Positions 10,615 through 23,705 of a stretch of DNA of 64,000 nucleotides are shown here, one piece after another. How positions within the stretch are numbered: position 1 is the first letter of the stretch; every line of letters starts with the position of its first letter. Origin of the DNA: Melieria omissa (Eukaryota; Arthropoda; Insecta; Diptera; Ulidiidae); NCBI GenBank assembly GCA_963971225.1, contig CAXARI010000032.1:1158621-1222620 (forward strand), read 5' to 3'. Both the position numbers and the translations under genes were made by a program. The notes below the pieces were generated by a model, which made no database searches, was not told the DNA's origin, and worked only from the letters and a program-made list of their open reading frames with translations.

Positions 10615-13600
10615 GGGTCAATCTTCTCGCTATCTCAAATAATGCAGGAGAATTTCGTTGTGGAAAAGTGATATCGACCACATGATACATCTATATCAGG
10701 GGTGCCCAAAGTCTTCTTATGGAAAAGCAAAAACCAATACATTTAAACTTGCCCAAAAAAATGCAAACAAATAAAATAATAATAAATAATTAAATAATTA
10801 ATTGAATTAGTTGAAAGCACATTGTGCATTTCGCTTGACCCTTAAAATTATAAGTGAAAAAAATATAATGTTCCCATTTGTCATTGCCGAAAGGCCAACC
10901 AATCGCCAAAACAAAAACTACAACAACAAAAGCATCTAATTTTTTTTCATACATAGAATTTCTTGAGGAAACAAAACAAAAATCCGCGCAGCCCCCACAC
11001 GTGTTGCTTCGTTGCTGTCACAACAACGACTGATTGAAAGAATGCACCTCTGATCTATATAACCAATCAAATGCTTGTGGAACCTAAGTACGCACAATCA
11101 CTTTAATCAACATGGCGTCAAAATTAAGCCAGAGTGACCACCTTTCACCAATTTGGTAAATAAAAAAAATATCCCACCGGCAGCATGATCGAAATTATGG
11201 CTGTTAAATCTCGACCCGTTAACGGATTTTAATAATATTATGCCTTATTATTTAGCTAGACTCGTATGCTTTCTATAATGGTATCAATCATCCTTCTATA
11301 CCCCAAGGTTCGAAAGCAAATCGATTTGGAACGGTGACTTTGAAAAAATTGCTACTTGGGTGCAACCACTAAAATGCTTGTCAACACCAAATGCATAAGT
11401 GCATATTAATAATTGACCCCTTAAAATTTAGCCAGAGTCTTATGCTTTCTATATTGGTCCCTAACTTTTCATTATCCTTCAGGAATAATGAGCATATCGA
11501 TGCGCAAGGATAACATTGAAAAACTGCCTATTACAAAATACACACTCACCACTAAAGTGCTTATAGATTCCAAACGGTATGGGTTACGTTAATAAAAAAC
11601 CCCTTAAAATGTAGCTAGAGATTGCAGCTTTATCAAATTAAATCAATAATTTGATTACTATTAGGCAATCATGAACAGATCGATGCGCAAGAGTGACATT
11701 AAATGGCTGCCTACTGCAAAATCGATAAAATGCTTGTAAAATATGATGATTCTAGGTTTATAGAAAAAATAATAACCTTAAAACCTAGCTGGAGTTTTGA
11801 GCTTTCATAAATGGGGTCAATCTTCTCGCTATCTCAAATAATGCAGGAGAATTTCGTTGTGGAAAAGTGATATCGACCACATGATACATCTATATCAGGG
11901 GTGCCCAAAGTCTTCTTATGGAAAAGCAAAAACCAATACATTTAAACTTGCCCAAAAAAATGCAAACAAATTAAATAATAATAAATAATTAAATAATTAA
12001 TTGAATTAGTTGAAAGCACATTGTGCATTTCGCTTGACCCTTAAAATTATAAGTGAAAAAAATATAATGTTCCCATTTGTCATTGCCGAAAGGCCAACCA
12101 ATCGCCAAAACAAAAACTACAACAACAAAAGCATCTAATTTTTTTTCATACATAGAATTTCTTGAGGAAACAAAACAAAAATCCGCGCAGCCCCCACACG
12201 TGTTGCTTCGTTGCTGTCACAACAACGACTGATTGAAAGAATGCACCTCTGATCTATATAACCAATCAAATGCTTGTGGAACCTAAGTACGCACAATCAC
12301 TTTAATCAAAATGGCGTCAAAATTAAGCCAGAGTGACCACCTTTCAATAATTTGGTAAATAAAAAAATATCCCACCGGCAGCATGATCGAAATTATGGCT
12401 GTTAAATCTCGACCCGTTAACGGATTTTAATAATATTATGCCTTATTATTTAGCTAGACTCGTATGCTTTCTATAATGGTATCAATCATCCTTCTATACC
12501 CCAAGGTTCGAAAGCAAATCGATTTGGAACGGTGACTTTGAAAAAATTGCTACTTGGGTGCAACCACTAAAATGCTTGTCAACACCAAATGCATAACTGC
12601 ATATTAATAATTGACCCCTTAAAATTTAGCCAGAGTCTTATGCTTTCTATATTGGTCCCTAACTTTTCATTATCCTTCAGGAATAATGAGCATATCGATG
12701 CGCAAGGATAACATTGAAAAACTGCCTATTACAAAATACACACTCACCACTAAAGTGCTTATAGATTCCAAACGGTATGGGTTACGTTAATAAAAAACCC
12801 CTGAAAATGTAGCTAGAGATTGCAGCTTTATCAAATTAAATCAATAATTTGATTACTATTAGGCAATCATGAACAGATCGATGCGCAAGAGTGACATTAA
12901 ATGGCTGCCTACTGCAAAATCGATAAAATGCTTGTAAAATATGATGATTCTAGGTTTATAGAAAAAATAATAACCTTAAAACCTAGCTGGAGTTTTGAGC
13001 TTTCATAAATGGGGTCAATCTTCTCGCTATCTCAAATAATGCAGGAGAATTTCGTTGTGGAAAAGTGATATCGACCACATGATACATCTATATCAGGGGT
13101 GCCCAAAGTCTTCTTATGGAAAAGCAAAAACCAATACATTTAAACTTGCCCAAAAAAATGCAAACAAATTAAATAATAATAAATAATTAAATAATTAATT
13201 GAATTAGTTGAAAGCACATTGTGCATTTCGCTTGACCCTTAAAATTATAAGTGAAAAAAATATAATGTTCCCATTTGTCATTGCCGAAAGGCCAACCAAT
13301 CGCCAAAACAAAAACTACAACAACAAAAGCATCTAATTTTTTTTCATACATAGAATTTCTTGAGGAAACAAAACAAAAATCCGCGCAGCCCCCACACGTG
13401 TTGCTTCGTTGCTGTCACAACAACGACTGATTGAAAGAATGCACCTCTGATCTATATAACCAATCAAATGCTTGTGGAACCTAAGTACGCACAATCACTT
13501 TAATCAAAATGGCGTCAAAATTAAGCCAGAGTGACCACCTTTCACCAATTTGGTAAATAAAAAAAATATCCCACCGGCAGCATGATCGAAATTATGGCTG

Positions 13601-16600
13601 TTAAATCTCGACCCGTTAACGGATTTTAATATTATTATGCCTTTTTATTTAGCTACACTCGTATGCTTTCTATAATGGTATCAATCATCCTTCTATACCC
13701 CAAGGTTCGAAAGCAAATCGATTTGGAACGGTGACTTTGAAAAAATTGCTACTTGGGTGCAACCACTAAAATGCTTGTCAACACCAAATGCATAAGTGCA
13801 TATTAATAATTGACCCCTTAAAATTTAGCCAGAGTCTTATGCTTTCTATATTGGTCCCTAACTTTTCATTATCCTTCAGGAATAATGAGCATATCGATGC
13901 GCAAGGATAACATTGAAAAACTGCCTATTACAAAATACACACTCACCACTAAAGTGCTTATAGATTCCAAACGGTATGGGTTACGTTAATAAAAAACCCC
14001 TTAAAATGTAGCTAGAGATTGCAGCTTTATCAAATTAAATCAATAATTTGATTACTATTAGGCAATCATGAACAGATCGATGCGCAAGAGTGACATTAAA
14101 TGGCTGCCTACTGCAAAATCGATAAAATGCTTGTAAAATATGATGATTCTAGGTTTATAGAAAAAATAATAACCTTAAAACCTAGCTGGAGTTTTGAGCT
14201 TTCATAAATGGGGTCAATCTTCTCGCTATCTCAAATAATGCAGGAGAATTTCGTTGTGGAAAAGTGATATCGACCACATGATACATCTATATCAGGGGTG
14301 CCCAAAGTCTTCTTATGGAAAAGCAAAAACCAATACATTTAAAGTTGCCCAAAAAAATGCAAACAAATTATTTAATTAATTGAATTAGTTGAAAGCACAT
14401 TGTGCATTTCGCTTGACCCTTAAAATTATAAGTGAAAAAAATATAATGTTCCCATTTGTCATTGCCGAAAGGCCAACCAATCGCCAAAACAAAAACTACA
14501 ACAACAAAAGCATCTAATTTTTTTTCATACATAGAATTTCTTGAGGAAACAAAACAAAAATCCGCGCAGCCCCCACACGTGTTGCTTCGTTGCTGTCACA
14601 ACAACGACTGATTGAAAGAATGCACCTCTGATCTATATAACCAATCAAATGCTTGTGGAACCTAAGTACGCACAATCACTTTAATCAAAATGGCGTCAAA
14701 ATTAAGCCAGAGTGACCACCTTTCAATAATTTGGTAAATAAAAAAATATCCCACCGGCAGCATGATCGAAATTATGGCTGTTAAATCTCGACCCGTTAAC
14801 GGATTTTAATAATATTATGCCTTATTATTTAGCTAGACTCGTATGCTTTCTATAATGGTATCAATCATCCTTCTATACCCCAAGGTTCGAAAGCAAATCG
14901 ATTTGGAACGGTGACTTTGAAAAAATTGCTACTTGGGTGCAACCACTAAAATGCTTGTCAACACCAAATGCATAAGTGCATATTAATAATTGACCCCTTA
15001 AAATTTAGCCAGAGTCTTATGCTTTCTATATTGGTCCCTAACTTTTCATTATCCTTCAGGAATAATGAGCATATCGATGCGCAAGGATAACATTGAAAAA
15101 CTGCCTATTACAAAATACACACTCACCACTAAAGTGCTTATAGATTCCAAACGGTATGGGTTACGTTAATAAAAAACCCCTTAAAATGTAGCTAGAGATT
15201 GCAGCTTTATCAAATTAAATCAATAATTTGATTACTATTAGGCAATCATGAACAGATCGATGCGCAAGAGTGACATTAAATGGCTGCCTACTGCAAAATC
15301 GATAAAATGCTTGTAAAATATGATGATTCTAGGTTTATAGAAAAAATAATAACCTTAAAACCTAGCTGGAGTTTGGAGCTTTCATAAATGGGGTCAATCT
15401 TCTCGCTATCTCAAATAATGCAGGAGAATTTCGTTGTGGAAAAGTGATATCGACCACATGATACATCTATATCAGGGGTGCCCAAAGTCTTCTTATGGAA
15501 AAGCAAAAACCAATACTTTGCCCAAAAAAATGCAAACAAATAAAATAATAATAAATAATTAAATAATTAATTGAATTAGTTGAAAGCACATTGTGCATTT
15601 CGCTTGACCCTTAAAATTATAAGTGAAAAAAATATAATGTTCCCATTTGTCATTGCCGAAAGGCCAACCAATCGCCAAAACAAAAACTACAACAACAAAA
15701 GCATCTAATTTTTTTTCATACATAGAATTTCTTGAGGAAACAAAACAAAAATCCGCGCAGCCCCCACACGTGTTGCTTCGTTGCTGTCACAACAACGACT
15801 GATTGAAAGAATGCACCTCTGATCTATATAACCAATCAAATGCTTGTGGAACCTAAGTACGCACAATCACTTTAATCAAAATGGCGTCAAAATTAAGCCA
15901 GAGTGACCACCTTTCACCAATTTGGTAAATAAAAAAAATATCCCACCGGCAGCATGATCGAAATTATGGCTGTTAAATCTCGACCCGTTAACGGATTTTA
16001 ATAATATTATGCCTTATTATTTAGCTAGACTCGTATGCTTTCTATAATGGTATCAATCATCCTTCTATACCCCAAGGTTCGAAAGCAAATCGATTTGGAA
16101 CGGTGACTTTGAAAAAATTGCTACTTGGGTGCAACCACTAAAATGCTTGTCAACACCAAATGCATAAGTGCATATTAATAATTGACCCCTTAAAATTTAG
16201 CCAGAGTCTTATGCTTTCTATATTGGTCCCTAACTTTTCATTATCCTTCAGGAATAATGAGCATATCGATGCGCAAGGATAACATTGAAAAACTGCCTAT
16301 TACAAAATACACACTCACCACTAAAGTGCTTATAGATTCCAAACGGTATGGGTTACGTTAATAAAAAACCCCTTAAAATGTAGCTAGAGATTGCAGCTTT
16401 ATCAAATTAAATCAATAATTTGATTACTATTAGGCAATCATGAACAGATCGATGCGCAAGAGTGACATTAAATGGCTGCCTACTGCAAAATCGATAAAAT
16501 GCTTGTAAAATATGATGATTCTAGGTTTATAGAAAAAATAATAACCTTAAAACCTAGCTGGAGTTTTGAGCTTTCATAAATGGGGTCAATCTTCTCGCTA

Positions 16601-19600
16601 TCTCAAATAATGCAGGAGAATTTCGTTGTGGAAAAGTGATATCGACCACATGATACATCTATATCAGGGGTGCCCAAAGTCTTCTTATGGAAAAGCAAAA
16701 ACCAATACATTTAAACTTGCCCAAAAAAATGCAAACAAATTAAATAATAATAAATAATTAAATAATTAATTGAATTAGTTGAAAGCACATTGTGCATTTC
16801 GCTTGACCCTTAAAATTATAAGTGAAAAAAATATAATGTTCCCATTTGTCATTGCCGAAAGGCCAACCAATCGCCAAAACAAAAACTACAACAACAAAAG
16901 CATCTAATTTTTTTTCATACATAGAATTTCTTGAGGAAACAAAACAAAAATCCGCGCAGCCCCCACACGTGTTGCTTCGTTGCTGTCACAACAACGACTG
17001 ATTGAAAGAATGCACCTCTGATCTATATAACCAATCAAATGCTTGTGGAACCTAAGTACGCACAATCACTTTAATCAAAATGGCGTCAAAATTAAGCCAG
17101 AGTGACCACCTTTCACCAATTTGGTAAATAAAAAAAATATCCCACCGGCAGCATGATCGAAATTATGGCTGTTAAATCTCGACCCGTTAACGGATTTTAA
17201 TATTATTATGCCTTTTTATTTAGCTACACTCGTATGCTTTCTATAATGGTATCAATCATCCTTCTATACCCCAAGGTTCGAAAGCAAATCGATTTGGAAC
17301 GGTGACTTTGAAAAAATTGCTACTTGGGTGCAACCACTAAAATGCTTGTCAACACCAAATGCATAAGTGCATATTAATAATTGACCCCTTAAAATTTAGC
17401 CAGAGTCTTATGCTTTCTATATTGGTCCCTAACTTTTCATTATCCTTCAGGAATAATGAGCATATCGATGCGCAAGGATAACATTGAAAAACTGCCTATT
17501 ACAAAATACACACTCACCACTAAAGTGCTTATAGATTCCAAACGGTATGGGTTACGTTAATAAAAAACCCCTTAAAATGTAGCTAGAGATTGCAGCTTTA
17601 TCAAATTAAATCAATAATTTGATTACTATTAGGCAATCATGAACAGATCGATGCGCAAGAGTGACATTAAATGGCTGCCTACTGCAAAATCGATAAAATG
17701 CTTGTAAAATATGATGATTCTAGGTTTATAGAAAAAATAATAACCTTAAAACCTAGCTGGAGTTTTGAGCTTTCATAAATGGGGTCAATCTTCTCGCTAT
17801 CTCAAATAATGCAGGAGAATTTCGTTGTGGAAAAGTGATATCGACCACATGATACATCTATATCAGGGGTGCCCAAAGTCTTCTTATGGAAAAGCAAAAA
17901 CCAATACATTTAAAGTTGCCCAAAAAAATGCAAACAAATTATTTAATTAATTGAATTAGTTGAAAGCACATTGTGCATTTCGCTTGACCCTTAAAATTAT
18001 AAATGAAAAAAATATAATGTTCCCATTTGTCATTGCCGAAAGGCCAACCAATCGCCAAAACAAAAACTACAACAACAAAAGCATCTAATTTTTTTTCATA
18101 CATAGAATTTCTTGAGGAAACAAAACAAAAATCCGCGCAGCCCCCACACGTGTTGCTTCGTTGCTGTCACAACAACGACTGATTGAAAGAATGCACCTCT
18201 GATCTATATAACCAATCAAATGCTTGTGGAACCTAAGTACGCACAATCACTTTAATCAAAATGGCGTCAAAATTAAGCCAGAGTGACCACCTTTCACCAA
18301 TTTGGTAAATAAAAAAAATATCCCACCGTCAGCATGATCGAAATTATGGCTGTTAAATCTCGACCCGTTAACGGATTTTAATAATATTATGCCTTATTAT
18401 TTAGCTAGACTCGTATGCTTTCTATAATGGTATCAATCATCCTTCTATACCCCAAGGTTCGAAAGCAAATCGATTTGGAACGGTGACTTTGAAAAAATTG
18501 CTACTTGGGTGCAACCACTAAAATGCTTGTCAACACCAAATGCATAAGTGCATATTAATAATTGACCCCTTAAAATTTAGCCAGAGTCTTATGCTTTCTA
18601 TATTGGTCCCTAACTTTTCATTATCCTTCAGGAATAATGAGCATATCGATGCGCAAGGATAACATTGAAAAACTGCCTATTACAAAATACACACTCACCA
18701 CTAAAGTGCTTATAGATTCCAAACGGTATGGGTTACGTTAATAAAAAACCCCTTAAAATGTAGCTAGAGATTGCAGCTTTATCAAATTAAATCAATAATT
18801 TGATTACTATTAGGCAATCATGAACAGATCGATGCGCAAGAGTGACATTAAATGGCTGCCTACTGCAAAATCGATAAAATGCTTGTAAAATATGATGATT
18901 CTAGGTTTATAGAAAAAATAATAACCTTAAAACCTAGCTGGAGTTTTGAGCTTTCATAAATGGGGTCAATCTTCTCGCTATCTCAAATAATGCAGGAGAA
19001 TTTCGTTGTGGAAAAGTGATATCGACCACATGATACATCTATATCAGGGGTGCCCAAAGTCTTCTTATGGAAAAGCAAAAACCAATACATTTAAACTTGC
19101 CCAAAAAAATGCAAACAAATTAAATAATAATAAATAATTAAATAATTAATTGAATTAGTTGAAAGCACATTGTGCATTTCGCTTGACCCTTAAAATTATA
19201 AGTGAAAAAAATATAATGTTCCCATTTGTCATTGCCGAAAGGCCAACCAATCGCCAAAACAAAAACTACAACAACAAAAGCATCTAATTTTTTTTCATAC
19301 ATAGAATTTCTTGAGGAAACAAAACAAAAATCCGCGCAGCCCCCACACGTGTTGCTTCGTTGCTGTCACAACAACGACTGATTGAAAGAATGCACCTCTG
19401 ATCTATATAACCAATCAAATGCTTGTGGAACCTAAGTACGCACAATCACTTTAATCAAAATGGCGTCAAAATTAAGCCAGAGTGACCACCTTTCAATAAT
19501 TTGGTAAATAAAAAAATATCCCACCGGCAGCATGATCGAAATTATGGCTGTTAAATCTCGACCCGTTAACGGATTTTAATAATATTATGCCTTATTATTT

Positions 19601-21359
19601 AGCTAGACTCGTATGCTTTCTATAATGGTATCAATCATCCTTCTATACCCCAAGGTTCGAAAGCAAATCGATTTGGAACGGTGACTTTGAAAAAATTGCT
19701 ACTTGGGTGCAACCACTAAAATGCTTGTCAACACCAAATGCATAAGTGCATATTAATAATTGACCCCTTAAAATTTAGCCAGAGTCTTATGCTTTCTATA
19801 TTGGTCCCTAACTTTTCATTATCCTTCAGGAATAATGAGCATATCGATGCGCAAGGATAACATTGAAAAACTGCCTATTACAAAATACACACTCACCACT
19901 AAAGTGCTTATAGATTCCAAACGGTATGGGTTACGTTAAAAAAAAACCCCTTAAAATGTAGCTAGAGATTGCAGCTTTATCAAATTAAATCAATAATTTG
20001 ATTACTATTAGGCAATCATGAACAGATCGATGCGCAAGAGTGACATTAAATGGCTGCCTACTGCAAAATCGATAAAATGCTTGTAAAATATGATGATTCT
20101 AGGTTTATAGAAAAAATAATAACCTTAAAACCTAGCTGGAGTTTTGAGCTTTCATAAATGGGGTCAATCTTCTCGCTATCTCAAATAATGCAGGAGAATT
20201 TCGTTGTGGAAAAGTGATATCGACCACATGATACATCTATATCAGGGGTGCCCAAAGTCTTCTTATGGAAAAGCAAAAACCAATACATTTAAACTTGCCC
20301 AAAAAAATGCAAACAAATTAAATAATAATAAATAATTAAATAATTAATTGAATTAGTTGAAAGCACATTGTGCATTTCGCTTGACCCTTAAAATTATAAG
20401 TGAAAAAAATATAAGGTCCCCTTTTGTCATTGCCGAAAGGCCAACCAATCGCCAAAACAAAAACTACAACAACAAAAGCATCTAATTTTTTTTCATACAT
20501 AGAATTTCTTGAGGAAACAAAACAAAAATCCGCGCAGCCCCCACACGTGTTGCTTCGTTGCTGTCACAACAACGACTGATTGAAAGAATGCACCTCTGAT
20601 CTATATAACCAATCAAATGCTTGTGGAACCTAAGTACGCACAATCACTTTAATCAAAATGGCGTCAAAATTAAGCCAGAGTGACCACCTTTCACCAATTT
20701 GGTAAATAAAAAAAATATCCCACCGGCAGCATGATCGAAATTATGGCTGTTAAATCTCGACCCGTTAACGGATTTTAATATTATTATGCCTTATTATTTA
20801 GCTACACTCGTATGCTTTCTATAATGGTATCAATCATCCTTCTATACCCCAAGGTTCGAAAGCAAATCGATTTGGAACAGTGACTTTGAAAAAATTGCTA
20901 CTTGGGTGCAACCACTAAAATGCTTGTCAACACCAAATGCATAAGTGCATATTAATAATTGACCCCTTAAAATTTAGCCAGAGTCTTATGCTTTCTATAT
21001 TGGTCCCTAACTTTTCATTATCCTTCAGGAATAATGAGCATATCGATGCGCAAGGATAACATTGAAAAACTGCCTATTACAAAATACACACTCACCACTA
21101 AAGTGCTTATAGATTCCAAACGGTATGGGTTACGTTAATAAAAAACCCCTTAAAATGTAGCTAGAGATTGCAGCTTTATTAAATTAAATCAATAATTTGA
21201 TTACTATTAGGCAATCATGAACAGATCGATGCGCAAGAGTGACATTAAATGGCTGCCTACTGCAAAATCGATAAAATGCTTGTAAAATATGATGATTCTA
21301 GGTTTATAGAAAAAATAATAACCTTAAAACCTAGCTGGAGTTTTGAGCTTTCATAAATG
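10615..21359 (+). repeat. Units 10-18, mixture of 1,180- and ~1,199-bp forms
   Basis: Units 10, 11, 12, 15, 17 and 18 have the longer MITE A/T tract (AAATAATAATAAATAATTAA in place of ATTATTTAATTAATT) and are 1,198-1,199 bp. Units 13 and 16 have the short form. Unit 14 (15391) is 1,192 bp because it has the long tract but lost about seven bases at CAATACTTTGCCC. Units 12 and 15 share the rare GCCTTTTTATTTAGCTACAC (near 13640 and 17210), and units 10 and 14 share AAATAAAATAATAAT, so units 10-13 and 14-16 look like a repeated block that lost one unit. Unit 18 has ATAAGGTCCCC, also found in unit 24. No gene is seen. Confidence 0.9.
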
Positions 21360-23705
21360 GGGTCAATCTTCTCGCTATCTCAAATAATGCAGGAGAATTT
21401 CGTTGTGGAAAAGTGATATCGACCACATGATACATCTATATCAGGGGTGCCCAAAGTCTTCTTATGGAAAAGCAAAAACCAATACATTTAAAGTTGCCCA
21501 AAAAAATGCAAACAAATTATTTAATTAATTGAATTAGTTGAAAGGACATTGTGCATTTCGCTTGACCCTTAAAATTATAAGTGAAAAAAATATAATGTTC
21601 CCATTTGTCATTGCCGAAAGGCCAACCAATCGCCAAAACAAAAACTACAACAACAAAAGCATCTAATTTTTTTTCATACATAGAATTTCTTGAGGAAACA
21701 AAACAAAAATCCGCGCAGCCCCCACACGTGTTGCTTCGTTGCTGTCACAACAACGACTGATTAAAAGAATGCACCTCTGATCTATATAACCAATCAAATG
21801 CTTGTGGAACCTAAGTACGCACAATCACTTTAATCAAAATGGCGTCAAAATTAAGCCAGAGTGACCACCTTTCAATAATTTGGTAAATAAAAAAATATCC
21901 CACCGGCAGCATGATCGAAATTATGGCTGTTAAATCTCGACCCGTTAACGGATTTTAATAATATTATGCCTTATTATTTAGCTAGACTCGTATGCTTTCT
22001 ATAATGGTATCAATCATCCTTCTATACCCCAAGGTTCGAAAGCAAATCGATTTGGAACGGTGACTTTGAAAAAATTGCTACTTGGGTGCAACCACTAAAA
22101 TGCTTGTCAACACCAAATGCATAAGTGCATATTAATAATTGACCCCTTAAAATTTAGCCAGAGTCTTATGCTTTCTATATTGGTCCCTAACTTTTCATTA
22201 TCCTTCAGGAATAATGAGCATATCGATGCGCAAGGATAACATTGAAAAACTGCCTATTACAAAATACACACTCACCACTAAAGTGCTTATAGATTCCAAA
22301 CGGTATGGGTTACGTTAATAAAAAACCCCTTAAAATGTAGCTAGAGATTGCAGCTTTATCAAATTAAATCAATAATTTGATTACTATTAGGCAATCATGA
22401 ACAGATCGATGCGCAAGAGTGACATTAAATGGCTGCCTACTGCAAAATCGATAAAATGCTTGTAAAATATGATGATTCTAGGTTTATAGAAAAAATAATA
22501 ACCTTAAAACCTAGCTGGAGTTTTGAGCTTTCATAAATGGAGTCAATCTTCTCGCTATCTCAGATAATGCAGGAGAATTTCGTTGTGGAAAAGTGATATC
22601 GACCACATGATACATCTATATCAGGGGTGCCCAAAATCTTCTTATGGAAAAGCAAAATCCAATACATGTAAAGTTGCCCAAAAAAAATGCAAACAAATTA
22701 TTTAATTAATTAGTTGAAAGCACATTGTGCATTTCGCTTGACCCTTAAAATTATAAGTGAAAAAAATATAATGTTCCCATTTGTCATTGCCGAAAGGCCA
22801 ACCAATCGCCAACACAAAAAAGCATACACACAAAAACTACAACAACAAAAGCATCTAATTTGTTTTCATACATACAATCTCTTGAGGCAACAAAACAAAA
22901 ATCCGCGCAGCCCCCACACGTGTTGCTTCTTTGCTGTCACAACAACGACTGATTGAAACAATGCACCTCTGATCTATATAACCAATCAATCACTTTAATC
23001 AAAATGGCGTCAAAATTAAGCCAGAGTGACCACCTTTCACCAATTTGGTAAATAAAAAAAATATCCCACAGGCAGCATGATCGAAATTATGGCTGTTAAA
23101 TCTCGACCCGTTAACGGATTTTAATAATATTATGCCTTATTATTTAGCTAGACTCGTATGCTTTCTATAATGGTATCAATCATCCTTCTATACCCCAAGG
23201 TTCGAAAGCAAATCGATTTGGAACGGTGACTTTGAAAAAATTGCTACTTGGGTGCAACCACTAAAATGCTTGTCAACACCAAATGCATAAGTGCATATTA
23301 ATAATTGACCCCTTAAAATTTAGCCAGAGTCTTATGCTTTCTATATTGGTCCCTAACTTTTCATTATCCTTCAGGAATAATGAGCATATCGATGCGCAAG
23401 GATAACATTGAAAAACTGCCTATTACAAAATACACACTCACCACTAAAGTGCTTATAGATTCCAAACGGTATGGGTTACGTTAATAAAAAACCCCTTAAA
23501 ATGTAGCTAGAGATTGCAGCTTTATTAAATTAAATCAATAATTTGATTACTATTAGGCAATCATGAACAGATCGATGCGCAAGAGTGACATTAAATGGCT
23601 GCCTACTGCAAAATCGATAAAATGCTTGTAAAATATGATGATTCTAGGTTTATAGAAAAAATAATAACCTTAAAACCTAGCTGGAGTTTTGAGCTTTCAT
23701 AAATG
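21360..23705 (+). repeat. Units 19-20: two-unit block, 2,346 bp
   Basis: A normal unit 19 (marker GAAAGGACATTG) is followed by a divergent unit 20 of 1,166 bp. Unit 20 has the 27-bp monomer A loss, GGAGTCAATC at the start, and a 16-bp longer MITE interior containing AGCATACACACAAAAAC at about 22821. The pair is repeated as units 21-22 (shift 2,346 bp). Unit 20 returns to the common sequence in monomer D (TTTATTAAATTAAATC), unlike units 22 and 27, so it is a mosaic. Confidence 0.88.

Noticed and set aside
22714..22956. 80-codon plus-strand open frame in units 20, 22 and 27
   Set aside because: It begins at the ATG-less tract of the MITE and crosses its low-complexity A-rich interior. It is open only because the 16-bp longer variant changes the frame, and the same region is closed in other units. 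No domain is recognisable.
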